This document shows, piece by piece, positions 8,377-16,695 of a stretch of 64,000 nucleotides of DNA. The notes beneath the pieces are model-generated. The model saw only the letters and a list, made by a program, of their open reading frames with translations, ran no database searches and was not told where the DNA came from. Every line of letters begins with the position of its first letter. Within the stretch, counting starts at the first letter, position 1. The translations under genes and the position numbers were made by a program. Origin of the DNA: an uncultured Bacilli bacterium (lineage in GTDB: Bacteria > Bacillota_I > Bacilli_A > RF39 > UBA660); assembly GCA_934096275.1 (NCBI GenBank), contig CAKOLK010000004.1:6981-70980 (forward strand), written 5' to 3'.

Positions 8377-8697
8377 TTAATCTACTACCGCTTTAGAAGC
8401 TCCTTTAAATATAAACTTAATTATTCCATCAACACCCTTTTCTAGTTTTAATGAAACTCTATAAAAATTATTAGACACTTCATTTGTATAATCTTTATTA
8501 TTATCTACTACATAATCATTAATATCCACTGATTTTCCTTGTGCTATATCATTTTCAAATAGCTCAATTTGTTCTTCAGTTAATACTTTAGTCTTTTCTT
8601 CTTTAGTCTTTAAATAACCGGATTTTTCTGCAAATACAAGTACTAAGAAAAAAACAACTAAACTAAGTACTATTATCTTAACAAATGTATTTTTCAT
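8377..8697 (-). CDS. Small single-pass membrane protein downstream of spoIIP
   Basis: About 106 aa from the ATG at 8697, which lies 1 nt after the spoIIP stop (TAG T ATG) and uses the GGGGG inside the spoIIP end as Shine-Dalgarno. It has one N-terminal membrane helix (FVKIIVLSLVVFFLVLVFA) and a charged extracytoplasmic tail of about 75 residues. I do not recognise the family. The tight coupling to spoIIP suggests a sporulation-linked role, which is inference. Confidence 0.7.
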   Translation of the reverse strand: MKNTFVKIIVLSLVVFFLVLVFAEKSGYLKTKEEKTKVLTEEQIELFENDIAQGKSVDINDYVVDNNKDYTNEVSNNFYRVSLKLEKGVDGIIKFIFKGASKAVVD

Positions 8698-8698
8698 A

Positions 8699-9526
8699 CT
8701 AACCCCCAATCAAATGATTAATTGCCTCTGCTAAAACTTGTGATGTATTATGTAATTCTTCAATTGTATTATCTGGTCCTCCTACTTCAATTAAAAAAGC
8801 ATTAGAAACTATATCTTGATTAAATATATAATTATTATAATAATTATTTCTAAGTATCCCAGGATACTTTTTATTTATATAATCACTCATTACTTTTATA
8901 TTCTTTTCATTTTCTTTATAATTAGAGTTCTTTTTACCCACTAAAAACATAATCTTAGCATAACTCTTATCATTTATTTTTACCCTAGATAAATCTCCAG
9001 TAACAGAATCTCTATGTATATCAAATATATAATTAATACTAGGATACTTCTTTCTTATACTAATTATATTACTCCTAGAAATATCATATGTATCATAATA
9101 TTCAAGATTCCTCTTTTTCATTTCTCCAACTACATCCATCTTCTCAACGTAAGAATAAACATAATACTTTAAAAGCTCACTTTGTATCATATTACTAACA
9201 TCAACAACACTCGGAGTAATACCATATACATTAGTTTTATACTCCTCTTTATTATGAGTATTATATAAATAAACCTCAATTTTCTTATTAGTGCTCTTAG
9301 TATCCATTGTATTTATAACTATATCATTAGAATCATTACTTTCTAATAACTTTAAAGCATTATCAGTCTTATCATTTCCAACAGATAAAAATATATTCTT
9401 AATTATTTTCTTAGTATTTATATCATAAATAGAGACAAGATCTAACTCATCAATTGAACTACTAATTGTAAAATAAAAAGAAATAAATATTAAAAAAAGA
9501 CAAAATATAATCTTAATATATTTCAT
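8699..9526 (-). CDS. spoIIP: Stage II sporulation protein P
   Basis: A peptidoglycan amidase/endopeptidase of the SpoIID-SpoIIM-SpoIIP engulfment complex, anchored in the mother-cell membrane. There is an N-terminal membrane helix (IIFCLFLIFISFYF). The C-terminal amidase_3-like catalytic half shows the family marks EVYLYNTHNKEEY, IFDIHRDS (metal ligand and catalytic region) and AFLIEVGGPDNTIEE. At 275 aa it is shorter than Bacillus SpoIIP (about 400 aa), mostly in the N-terminal half. It is downstream of gpr, as in Bacillus. Confidence 0.92.
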   Translation of the reverse strand: MKYIKIIFCLFLIFISFYFTISSSIDELDLVSIYDINTKKIIKNIFLSVGNDKTDNALKLLESNDSNDIVINTMDTKSTNKKIEVYLYNTHNKEEYKTNVYGITPSVVDVSNMIQSELLKYYVYSYVEKMDVVGEMKKRNLEYYDTYDISRSNIISIRKKYPSINYIFDIHRDSVTGDLSRVKINDKSYAKIMFLVGKKNSNYKENEKNIKVMSDYINKKYPGILRNNYYNNYIFNQDIVSNAFLIEVGGPDNTIEELHNTSQVLAEAINHLIGG

Positions 9527-9573
9527 ATTATCACCAAGATAATACTACTACATCCAAATTATATATTTTGTCG

Positions 9574-10599
9574 TTATATATTATGAATTGATTTATTTAT
9601 ACCATCACTAATAAGTAAAGAAAACTTATCAATAACAAAATCAACCTCTTTTGGTGTAACCATTAAATTATAACCAATCGGAGTAAGAACATCATATATA
9701 AGAGCTTTCTTTTCAAAATCACTTAAATTACCAATAGCACCAAGAAAATAAGTCTTTTCTTCATTATTAAGACTATAATTATTATTCTTTAAATAATTAA
9801 TCTTAGAACTAGGAATAAGTTTATTAACTAAATTATCTCTATTATTTATAGTATAACTAAAATGCTTTTCCATATAATTTAATGTATCATATACAATAGT
9901 TACAGCATCTACAACAGTTGGGACTCCGATTGCTATAACGGGAACACCAAATACAAAAGATGAAAGTTCTTTCCTAGAATTACCTATTCCAGAACCAGGA
10001 TTAATACCAGTATTAGTAATCTGTATAGTTTTTAATACCCTATCTACACAATCACTTGCTAAAGCATCAATTACTATTATAAAATCAGGTTTAATCATTG
10101 ATACAACAGAAAGTATTATATCACTAGTCTCTATCCCAGTAGTACCCATAACCCCAGGATTAAGAGCAGATACCACTCTATAACCATCTTCTAAAGTATT
10201 AAAAAGTTCATAAATGTGTCTTGTTACCTCAATATTATTAATAGTTTTAGGACCTAAGCTATCCGGAGTAGACTTATCATTACCTAAACCTATCACTAAA
10301 CAAGTATCATCATTTTCTATCCCAGTAAGAGAAAGAATATTTAAAAACTCTTTCTTAAAAACATTTAAAACATTATCATAATTACTCTTATCAGTTATAT
10401 CATCAAAATATATAGTAGTATAATTACCCTCTTTTTTATCTATCTTTAAAGCATTATCTTTATCAAGTCTTATTCTTTTAATATGACACCCATTTATATC
10501 ATCATTCTCTTCATAAATATTAGATAACTTCTCATTAGATATAATATCTGCGACTAAATCAGTCCTTATTTTATACTTAGATAAATCTATTTCTCTCAT
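9574..10599 (-). CDS. gpr: Germination protease GPR
   Basis: The aspartic-type endopeptidase that degrades small acid-soluble spore proteins at germination, made as a zymogen in the forespore. I start at the ATG at 10599 (MREIDLSKYKIRTDLVAD, matching the family N-terminus) rather than the upstream ATG at 10629, because GGTGATATT precedes it. Family blocks are LVIGLGNDKSTPDSLGP, LNPGVMGTTGIET, DFIIVIDALAS and GINPGSGIGN. Length (341 aa) is close to Bacillus GPR (about 370). It is divergent from rpsT and upstream of spoIIP, the order found in Bacillus. Confidence 0.94.
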   Translation of the reverse strand: MREIDLSKYKIRTDLVADIISNEKLSNIYEENDDINGCHIKRIRLDKDNALKIDKKEGNYTTIYFDDITDKSNYDNVLNVFKKEFLNILSLTGIENDDTCLVIGLGNDKSTPDSLGPKTINNIEVTRHIYELFNTLEDGYRVVSALNPGVMGTTGIETSDIILSVVSMIKPDFIIVIDALASDCVDRVLKTIQITNTGINPGSGIGNSRKELSSFVFGVPVIAIGVPTVVDAVTIVYDTLNYMEKHFSYTINNRDNLVNKLIPSSKINYLKNNNYSLNNEEKTYFLGAIGNLSDFEKKALIYDVLTPIGYNLMVTPKEVDFVIDKFSLLISDGINKSIHNI

Positions 10600-10679
10600 A
10601 ATATCACCATTATTAGTATAAAAAAACACAACATTTTAATACAAAATTATATATTTTTATTAAAAAGTATATATTTTAT

Positions 10680-10708
10680 TTGATTTTTTTATTTTTTTTT
10701 GGTAAAAT
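10680..10708 (+). promoter_or_regulatory. rpsT promoter
   Basis: TTGATT (10680-10685), 17-nt T-rich spacer, TAAAAT (10703-10708). The Shine-Dalgarno GAGGTGA is at about 10728-10734, 4 nt before the rpsT ATG. Confidence 0.7.
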
Positions 10709-10738
10709 TAGTATTGATTAAAAAAGTGAGGTGAAATC

Positions 10739-10987
10739 ATGCCAAATATTAAAAGCGCTAAGAAAAGAGTAAAAACTGATGCAAAGAAAAAAGAAATGAA
10801 TAGAACTGCTATCTCTAGTATGAGAACTGCTATTAAAAAAGCTAAAATTGCTATTAAAAACAACGAAGGTAAAGAAGAAGCAGTTAACAATGCTATTAAA
10901 TTAATTGACAAGAATGCTTCAAATGGATTAATTCACGCTAATAAAGCTGCTAGAGAAAAATCTAGATTAATGAAAGCAAACAAATAA
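10739..10987 (+). CDS. rpsT: 30S ribosomal protein S20
   Basis: 82 aa, Lys- and Ala-rich helical protein that binds 16S rRNA early in 30S assembly. The family start MPNIKSAKKRV and the C-terminal GLIHANKAAREKSRL are clear, and the length is typical. It is a single-gene unit with its own promoter and the terminator at 10992-11022, divergent from gpr as in Bacillus. Confidence 0.97.
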   Translation: MPNIKSAKKRVKTDAKKKEMNRTAISSMRTAIKKAKIAIKNNEGKEEAVNNAIKLIDKNASNGLIHANKAAREKSRLMKANK

Positions 10988-10991
10988 ATAT

Positions 10992-11022
10992 AAAGTTAGG
11001 ATTGCCTACTTTATTTTTTTTT
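10992..11022 (+). terminator. rpsT terminator
   Basis: AAAGTTAGG pairs with CCTACTTT (one bulged T), followed by a run of nine T. The -35 of the next promoter lies inside the hairpin. Confidence 0.8.
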
Positions 11023-11030
11023 GGTACAAT
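11002..11030 (+). promoter_or_regulatory. Promoter of the transglutaminase-like gene
   Basis: TTGCCT (11002-11007), 17-nt spacer, TACAAT (11025-11030). It overlaps the rpsT terminator. Because the ATG at 11029 lies in the -10 box, the gene must start further down. Confidence 0.6.
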
Positions 11031-11046
11031 GTATTTGGTGATTAAT

Positions 11047-11970
11047 TTGAAAAAAACTATTATAATTACATTAGTAATTTGTCTAATCGTAGTAAGTACA
11101 ATTCTGGGAGTATGCTTTTATTATAAAGATGATATTTATATTTACCATAGAAACAATATATCACATGAACTTGATAACATTAAAATAAATAAAAATGAAT
11201 ATTATAATGATAATAACTATGAATTTGTTCAAAATACAGATGATTTTATTGTTAAAAATGAGAAACAACTATTTAATGTTTTTTATACAATAATCAACAG
11301 TGGTACTAACAATTTCACTTTTTATTGTGATTCTTCTTATGAAAAATGTATCTCTGATGTTATTAAAATAAATAAGAATAATGATAAGATATCTTATATA
11401 AATAATTTTGTTCATCCATTTAATCAGTTTAATAAGATTGATACTACTTATAATAAATATGGAGAAGTAACTGTAAACATTAGTAAAGTCTATAACCAAG
11501 AAGAAATAAAATACATTAATAAAGAAACAGATAAAATAATTGAATCTAAAATAAAAAAGAATATGTCAAATAAAGAAAAAATTACTACTATTCATAATTA
11601 CATTATCGACAGAAGTAAATATGCTACTGATGATATTAGAAATAAAAATCCTGAAGGAGAATATAATAAAGCAAGTTATATCTTAAAAAATAAATATGGT
11701 ACATGTGGTGCCTATGCCGATCTAATGAGTGTATTCTTATATAAGTTTAAAATAAATAATATAAAAGTATCTAGTGAAACACATATATGGAACCTAGTTA
11801 AAATAAATAAAGATTGGTATCACTTAGATCTAACATGGGACGATCCCATTATGAAAGATGGTAGTGATCGTCTAGAAAGTTTATTCTTACTTATCAAGTA
11901 TAAAAGACTTCAAGAATTAAATGTCGGAGAACATAAATTCAATGAAGAAGTATTTAAAGAGGCTATTTAG
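11047..11970 (+). CDS. Membrane-anchored transglutaminase-like protein
   Basis: About 308 aa from TTG at 11047, with GGTG 6 nt upstream; the in-frame ATG at 11029 is inside the promoter. One N-terminal membrane helix (IIITLVICLIVVSTILGVCF) is followed by a linker of about 150 residues, then a transglutaminase-like core. The triad is Cys in YGTCGAYADLM, His in ETHIWNLVKI and Asp in WYHLDLTWDDP. Members of the fold act as cysteine proteases, amidases or crosslinkers at the cell surface. The substrate is unknown. It stands alone between rpsT and a small hypothetical gene. Confidence 0.8.
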   Translation: MKKTIIITLVICLIVVSTILGVCFYYKDDIYIYHRNNISHELDNIKINKNEYYNDNNYEFVQNTDDFIVKNEKQLFNVFYTIINSGTNNFTFYCDSSYEKCISDVIKINKNNDKISYINNFVHPFNQFNKIDTTYNKYGEVTVNISKVYNQEEIKYINKETDKIIESKIKKNMSNKEKITTIHNYIIDRSKYATDDIRNKNPEGEYNKASYILKNKYGTCGAYADLMSVFLYKFKINNIKVSSETHIWNLVKINKDWYHLDLTWDDPIMKDGSDRLESLFLLIKYKRLQELNVGEHKFNEEVFKEAI

Positions 11971-12019
11971 TCTTTTTTCTTTTTACTTATTGTAATATAA
12001 TATCTTTAAGGAGGACAAT

Positions 12020-12247
12020 ATGACCGAAAAAGAGAAATTACAAAGCTTGCTTATAATAACAAGTGCTATCAATGAGTGTTGCATGGAAATATCAAAAACA
12101 GATCCTGAAATGGCTACCAACTTTGGACTATGGGCAATCACTACTTTAGGTATTGCTAAATACTTAGATGATATTAATATAACCAATTTTAATGATAATT
12201 TAATGTTTTATGAAAATAACTTAATCATAAAACCAAAAACAAAGTAG
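12020..12247 (+). CDS. Small hypothetical protein, 75 aa
   Basis: A good Shine-Dalgarno (AAGGAGGAC) precedes ATG 12020. The protein is soluble, mostly helical by composition, with a Cys pair near residue 20 (NECCMEIS) and a hydrophobic centre (FGLWAITTLGIAKYL). I do not recognise it. It converges on sufU across a shared bidirectional terminator. Confidence 0.6.
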   Translation: MTEKEKLQSLLIITSAINECCMEISKTDPEMATNFGLWAITTLGIAKYLDDINITNFNDNLMFYENNLIIKPKTK

Positions 12248-12270
12248 ACCAAAAAGTCTACTTTGTTTGT
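12235..12270. terminator. Bidirectional terminator between 12020 gene and suf operon
   Basis: CAAAGTAGAC (12240-12249) pairs perfectly with GTCTACTTTG (12255-12264). A-rich and T-rich flanks on both sides serve both strands. It closes the suf operon directly after sufU. Confidence 0.85.
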
Positions 12271-12674
12271 TCTAATGCCTTTCTTATTGCATTCGCAGGT
12301 AATAAAGCACAATTCTTTCTATTAGGTTGAAGATATATCTCATCATACACATTAAGATCTTTTAATAAATCTTTATCATATTCTTTTTCATTTATCATAT
12401 TATCATAATTAAGTAAAATGTTAGATATCTCTTCCCTAGTCTTTCCTATTACATTTCTAAGTAATATTGATGTAGCACTAGTAGATATAGCACATGCCTC
12501 TCCATTAAATGTTATATCTTTTAAAACATCACCATCAAATGAAAAGTATATATCAATATTATCAATACATGATTCATTATTAGTATTGACCTTTAAATAA
12601 TCATCTTTTGTTTCTTTATGAAAAGGATTTTGATAATTATCAAGTATTATCTCTCTTCTTAAATTACTATCCAT
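12258..12674 (-). CDS. sufU: Iron-sulfur assembly sulfurtransferase/scaffold SufU
   Basis: 138 aa, usual length. It takes sulfur from SufS for Fe-S cluster assembly. The three conserved zinc/sulfur Cys are in NESCIDN, GEACAIS and RKNCALLP, and the start LRREIILDNYQNPFH is typical. The start overlaps the sufS stop region (ATG at 12674), which implies translational coupling. Last gene of the operon, so the usual following sufB is absent here. Confidence 0.93.
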   Translation of the reverse strand: MDSNLRREIILDNYQNPFHKETKDDYLKVNTNNESCIDNIDIYFSFDGDVLKDITFNGEACAISTSATSILLRNVIGKTREEISNILLNYDNMINEKEYDKDLLKDLNVYDEIYLQPNRKNCALLPANAIRKALEQTK

Positions 12675-13870
12675 TATATCACCACTTCAAATATATTCTT
12701 TGATTTTTTTAATGCGTTAATAAGAACATCAATTTCTTCTTTAGTATTATAAAAGTATAAACTAATTCTACAGGTGTTTCTAATACCTAATTCATCTTTT
12801 AATATTTTAGCACAATGATTACCCGCTCTAACACAAATATGATATGTATTTAAATAAACTGATGTGTCTTGTGGAAATATATCCTTTAAGTTAAATAAAA
12901 CTATACCAGTATCACTGTTTTCATTATATAAAATAACATTATCTATTTTTTTCAAGTTATCTATCAAATACTTTCTAAGTTCTTTTTCTTGACGTTCTAT
13001 AGCATCATAACCAATACTATTAATATAATCAATTGCTCTATTAAATCCAATTACCCCCGCTATATTAGGAGTCCCAGCTTCAAACCTAGTAGGAATACTC
13101 TTATACTCTACTTCTCCAGTTGATTCAAATATATTATTCATACCTCCACCAAAATTAATTGGTCTTGTCTCATTCAATAAATCATACTTACCATAAAGAA
13201 CTCCTACTCCGGTTGGACCAAGCATTTTATGAGCAGAGAAAGCAAGAAAATCTATATTGTTTTTTAATACATCAACATTGAAATGAGGTACACTTTGAGC
13301 ACCATCCACTACAAAATATATATTATTTTCTTTACAAAGTTTTCCTATTTTTTCTACTGGTCTAATATCTCCAATTGTATTAGTAACATGCGCTATTGAT
13401 ATTACCTTTGTTTTAGGACCAATCATTTTAACTAACTCATCATAATCTAATTTATGATCTTTATTAAGTGGAATATATTTAACTTTTATTCCTTTTTCAT
13501 TAGCAAGTTCTAACCAAGGAAGAATGTTTGATGCATGTTCTGCTTTAGTAAGAAGAACTTCATCTCCCTTTTTCAAATTATATTTCATGAAGCCAAATAC
13601 TACTAAGTTAAGAGACTCAGTCGCACCACTTGTAAATACTATCTCACTATCACTTTCTGCATTTATTAATTTTCTTACTTTAGTCCTAGTTTCTTCATAT
13701 AAAGTATCTACTTTTATACTATTATCATAATCCCCACGATGAGCATTTGAAGTATACTCTGTATAATATTTAACAGTTTCATCTACTACTATGTTTGGTT
13801 TTAACGTAGTAGCGCAATTATCAAAAAAGATAAAATCATCCTTTAATATTTTAAAATCATCACGATTCAT
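12674..13870 (-). CDS. sufS: Cysteine desulfurase SufS
   Basis: A PLP enzyme that converts cysteine to alanine and gives persulfide sulfur to SufU. I start at ATG 13870 (MNRDDFK), 4 nt from GGAGGTGA. Visible marks are HRGDYD, FTSGATESLN, the PLP Lys in FSAHKMLGPTG and the catalytic Cys loop RAGNHCAK. About 398 aa, normal for type II desulfurases. It lies between sufD and sufU with almost no gaps. Confidence 0.94.
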   Translation of the reverse strand: MNRDDFKILKDDFIFFDNCATTLKPNIVVDETVKYYTEYTSNAHRGDYDNSIKVDTLYEETRTKVRKLINAESDSEIVFTSGATESLNLVVFGFMKYNLKKGDEVLLTKAEHASNILPWLELANEKGIKVKYIPLNKDHKLDYDELVKMIGPKTKVISIAHVTNTIGDIRPVEKIGKLCKENNIYFVVDGAQSVPHFNVDVLKNNIDFLAFSAHKMLGPTGVGVLYGKYDLLNETRPINFGGGMNNIFESTGEVEYKSIPTRFEAGTPNIAGVIGFNRAIDYINSIGYDAIERQEKELRKYLIDNLKKIDNVILYNENSDTGIVLFNLKDIFPQDTSVYLNTYHICVRAGNHCAKILKDELGIRNTCRISLYFYNTKEEIDVLINALKKSKNIFEVVI

Positions 13871-13874
13871 TTTA

Positions 13875-14570
13875 TCACCTCCAGTGACTATCAATATTTT
13901 CTAATATTATTTTCCTTTCTTCATATGATATATCCATATTTCCTATTAAAAATGATTTAACTAATAACTTCTCTGAATCTAATTCATTAATTCCTCTAGT
14001 CTTTAAATAAAACATTTCATCTTTCTTAAAATATCCAATATAAGAAGAATGATTTGCTATTACATCATCATTATCTATTATTAAGTTAGGTTTTATTAAA
14101 CAATTATTATCATCAGTTAGTATTATCTTACTATCTTGATTACAAAAAACTCCATTAGCACTCTTCATTACTTTACCATTAACTATGTAATCAAGCTTAT
14201 TATTTCCTAAGTTTATTCCATGATTTATAACATTACTAACAGTCTTTTCTTTATTATGATTTATTGTTATTTCATACTTATTATCTAAAATATTAATATT
14301 AGAATAATAATAATTAAGTTCTATTCCTTCCTTATCTAAATCAATAATAGTCTTAACACTAGAATCAACAACAAATCTATTTATATATAAAGAAGATGTC
14401 ATCCTATAATTAGTCTCTATATTGGAATCTTTTATATACTCAAACACTTTACAATCATTTAATACCTCAATAGTTATATTACTTTTAGCATTATTATAAA
14501 ATATATTAGTATCTTCACTTATAGTTATATTAGTAAGATCACTATTGTTATCTATATGTATTGTATTCAT
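13875..14570 (-). CDS. sufD: Short SufB/SufD-family protein
   Basis: 231 aa from ATG 14570 (GAGG 9 nt upstream; a GTG at 14585 is possible). Its place between sufC and sufS and the C-terminal block (GKVMKSANGVFCNQDSKII, DDVIANHSSYIGYFKKDEMFYLKTRGI) mark it as SufBD family. It is only about half the length of ordinary SufD (about 430 aa), with the core beta-helix and C-terminal helices shortened. It is the only SufBD member in the operon, so it may have to pair with itself or with a SufB encoded elsewhere. Confidence 0.8.
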   Translation of the reverse strand: MNTIHIDNNSDLTNITISEDTNIFYNNAKSNITIEVLNDCKVFEYIKDSNIETNYRMTSSLYINRFVVDSSVKTIIDLDKEGIELNYYYSNINILDNKYEITINHNKEKTVSNVINHGINLGNNKLDYIVNGKVMKSANGVFCNQDSKIILTDDNNCLIKPNLIIDNDDVIANHSSYIGYFKKDEMFYLKTRGINELDSEKLLVKSFLIGNMDISYEERKIILENIDSHWR

Positions 14571-14574
14571 AAAA

Positions 14575-15336
14575 TCAATCCTCACTCACTAAAGAAACAC
14601 AGTTATCAAAAGATTTATATCCTTTTTCTTCGATTTCTTTTGCAAGAGTAGCATCTCCAGTCTTAACAATATGACCATTTGTTAAAATATGAATATAATC
14701 GGGTTTTATATAATCAAGTATTCTTTGATAATGAGTAATCATAAGAACTGAAGTATCAGGATTATCACTCAAATAACTATTTACATTATCACATACCACT
14801 CTTAAACTATCTACATCAAGACCAGAATCTAATTCATCTAATATAACAAACTTAGGCTTTAAAAGTTTCATCTGAAGTATCTCATTCTTCTTCTTTTCTC
14901 CTCCAGAAAAGTTTTGATTAACAGATCTATGCATCATTTCTTTTTTTAGATCAAGTTCATCAAATGATTGCTCCATTTCCTTTATAAAATCATAAAGTCC
15001 AATAGGCTCTTCTCTTCTTTCATTAATAGCTACTTTTAAAAACTCACTATTAGTAACCCCTTCAATATCAATAGGGTTTTGAAAAGATAGAAACATACCA
15101 AGCTTTGCCCTTTCATCAGTTTCTAAATCTTTAATAGATTTATTATCTACAAGAATATCTCCACTTTCTACCTTGTAATCTTCACTTCCCATTAAAACCT
15201 TAGATAAAGTAGATTTACCTACTCCATTTGGACCCATTATTACATGAATTTCCCCTGGATTTATTGAAAGATTTAATTTATTTAAAACTTTTTTATTATT
15301 TACTAAGACTTCTAAATCTTTTATTTCTATATGCAT
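14575..15336 (-). CDS. sufC: Fe-S assembly ATPase SufC
   Basis: ABC-type cytosolic ATPase that powers the SufBCD scaffold. It shows Walker A GPNGVGKST, signature FSGGEKKKNEILQM, Walker B FVILDELDSGLD and H-loop MITHYQRIL. 253 aa, typical. First gene of the operon; the sufD start lies at its stop. Confidence 0.95.
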   Translation of the reverse strand: MHIEIKDLEVLVNNKKVLNKLNLSINPGEIHVIMGPNGVGKSTLSKVLMGSEDYKVESGDILVDNKSIKDLETDERAKLGMFLSFQNPIDIEGVTNSEFLKVAINERREEPIGLYDFIKEMEQSFDELDLKKEMMHRSVNQNFSGGEKKKNEILQMKLLKPKFVILDELDSGLDVDSLRVVCDNVNSYLSDNPDTSVLMITHYQRILDYIKPDYIHILTNGHIVKTGDATLAKEIEEKGYKSFDNCVSLVSED

Positions 15337-15426
15337 AAAAAATCACCAACTATATTTTAACACTAAATACTTGTTTTAACAAGAAATACTTTTATGTAAT
15401 TTGAATATATTATAATGTATACTAAT

Positions 15427-15455
15427 TTGACATTTGTACAAAAATATAGTATACT
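15427..15455 (+). promoter_or_regulatory. Promoter of the type III toxin-antitoxin locus
   Basis: A consensus TTGACA (15427-15432), 17-nt spacer, TATACT (15450-15455). The start is expected near 15462, about 20 nt before the first RNA repeat. Confidence 0.8.
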
Positions 15456-15481
15456 TACAGTACTACTTCAAAAGTAGTGAA

Positions 15482-15590
15482 AATGTTTTTCGCTTCTGGA
15501 TGGTGCGACTAATAAATGATTCCAGGCGACAATGTTTTTCGCTTCCAGGTGGTGCGACTAATAAATGATCCTGGTTGAAAATGTGGAATA
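15482..15590 (+). ncRNA. Type III antitoxin RNA: two 49-nt repeats plus partial third
   Basis: Repeat 1 (15482-15530) and repeat 2 (15531-15579) share AATGTTTTTCGCTTC and the loop GGTGCGACTAATAAATGAT. A third copy begins at 15580 and is cut short. In repeat 1 the loop is closed by CTGGA/TCCAG, in repeat 2 by CCAGG/CCTGG, so paired bases change together, which supports a real RNA stem. Position (between promoter and terminator, just upstream of a ToxN-like gene) and repeat form match ToxI/AntiQ/CptI antitoxins, which are cut by and wrap the toxin. Confidence 0.85.
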
Positions 15591-15618
15591 ACTTCATCCT
15601 ATGATGAAGTATTCTTTT
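15591..15618 (+). terminator. Leaky terminator between antitoxin repeats and toxin
   Basis: ACTTCATC (15591-15598) pairs with GATGAAGT (15603-15610) around CTAT, then ATTCTTTT. In type III systems such a terminator sets the ratio of antitoxin RNA to toxin mRNA. Confidence 0.8.
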
Positions 15619-15650
15619 AATTTATAAGCAAATTATGGAGGTGAAGCCAC

Positions 15651-16118
15651 ATGAAAATTAAAACCGGATATTTATATCACATAAAAGATGAGTATTTCGA
15701 TATTGTTAACGATGATAATTTGATGCAAAATCATGAAAGAGGTAAAAAAAGGCCAACCTATTTCACTATTAAAGACAAAAATATTTTATGGTTTATACCA
15801 ATAAGTTCTAAAGTACATAAATATAATAAAATAATAGACCAAAAAGTCAAAAGATATGGATTTTGTAACACTATAATAATAAGAAAAATAGCTGGTAATG
15901 ATGTTGCAATTTTAATCCAAAATGCTTTTCCAACTATAGAAAAATACATTGATCATGTGCACACCATAAACGGAATTCCATTAAGTGTTCCTACAGATTT
16001 GCAAAATGAAATCGAAAATTTATTTAAAAATATGATTGGTTTAAAAAACAGAGGAACCAACCTATTTTTTGCTGACATTGATAAACTAAAAGAAAAAATG
16101 TTAAATGAATTGAATTAA
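15651..16118 (+). CDS. Type III toxin-antitoxin endoribonuclease, ToxN/AbiQ family
   Basis: 155 aa. The ToxN/AbiQ/CptN/TenpN family cuts RNA, including its own antitoxin precursor, and often gives phage resistance by abortive infection. The N-terminus (KTGYLYHIKDEYFDIVND, then NHERGKKRPTYFTIKDKN) and the core LWFIPISSKVHKY are family-like. The family catalytic region is in the basic strand-loop with Lys and Ser here (SSKVHKY). A strong Shine-Dalgarno GGAGGTGA is about 10 nt before ATG. Flanked by the antitoxin array and the terminator at 16118-16153. Family call from memory of motifs; which subfamily is not certain. Confidence 0.85.
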   Translation: MKIKTGYLYHIKDEYFDIVNDDNLMQNHERGKKRPTYFTIKDKNILWFIPISSKVHKYNKIIDQKVKRYGFCNTIIIRKIAGNDVAILIQNAFPTIEKYIDHVHTINGIPLSVPTDLQNEIENLFKNMIGLKNRGTNLFFADIDKLKEKMLNELN

Positions 16119-16153
16119 AACTAAAGAAACACTTGATTTTCTTTAGTTTTTTA
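16118..16153 (+). terminator. Terminator of the toxin gene
   Basis: AACTAAAGAAA pairs with TTTCTTTAGTT and is followed by TTTT; it starts at the toxin stop codon. Confidence 0.75.
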
Positions 16154-16179
16154 GTGATAATATATATGGAGATGATTAT

Positions 16180-16545
16180 ATGAATGATTGCGTATTTTGT
16201 AAAATAGTAAAAGGAGAGCTACCTAGTTATAAGTTATATGAAGATGATGTTGTATTAGTATTCTTAAGTATTGATCCAATTAGTAATGGTCATACTCTTA
16301 TTATTCCTAAGAAACATTATACTGACTATACTGATATTGACTTAGATACTTTGAATCATATTAATATGGTTGGTAAGAAGATGTATAACTTGCTTAATGA
16401 AAGGCTTAACTTCGAAGGATTAAAAGTTGTTCAAAACAATGGTACTCTTCAAGAAGTAAAACATTATCATATGCATTTAATACCTGTTTATAATGAAAAA
16501 GAAATTAGTGATTTAGAAGATATTTATAAAAAAATAAAAGGTTAA
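16180..16545 (+). CDS. HIT-family nucleotide hydrolase
   Basis: 121 aa. Histidine-triad proteins hydrolyse nucleoside phosphoramidates and related nucleotides. The triad is in KHYHMHLIP near the C-terminus. N-terminal CVFCKIVKGELPSYKLYEDD is the classic HIT/Hint start, with a CxxC pair. Single-gene unit ending in the hairpin at 16531-16558. Confidence 0.93.
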   Translation: MNDCVFCKIVKGELPSYKLYEDDVVLVFLSIDPISNGHTLIIPKKHYTDYTDIDLDTLNHINMVGKKMYNLLNERLNFEGLKVVQNNGTLQEVKHYHMHLIPVYNEKEISDLEDIYKKIKG

Positions 16546-16558
16546 ACCTTTTATTTTT
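16531..16558. terminator. Terminator between HIT gene and YjcZ-like genes
   Basis: AAAATAAAAGG/CCTTTTATTTT around GTTAAA, with A and T runs on both sides. It can end the HIT transcript and the convergent micropeptide transcript. Confidence 0.65.
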
Positions 16559-16682
16559 AGCATGCTCTAAACGAACTTAAAATTATTGCTAATAAAATGT
16601 ATAAAACTACTACTAAAACTAGTCCTGAACCACAAGATGGTCTTTTTTCTTCACATTGCACTTCACAATTTGTATTATTCAT
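16557..16682 (-). CDS. YjcZ-like sporulation micropeptide, 41 aa
   Basis: ATG 16682 with GGGGG upstream, TAA at 16557. The N-terminal half has four Cys (NCEVQC, RPSC) and the C-terminal half is one membrane helix (GLVLVVVLYILLAIILSSF). The pattern of a short head plus VVVLYILLxIIL resembles the YjcZ family of tiny spore proteins. It follows a second YjcZ-like gene by 13 nt. Assignment is by pattern only. Confidence 0.65.
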   Translation of the reverse strand: MNNTNCEVQCEEKRPSCGSGLVLVVVLYILLAIILSSFRAC

Positions 16683-16695
16683 ATTTTGCACCCCC

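Noticed and set aside
15482..15590. Tandem repeats considered as a CRISPR array.
   Set aside because: Only two full units, no spacers between them, no cas genes; they fit a type III antitoxin.
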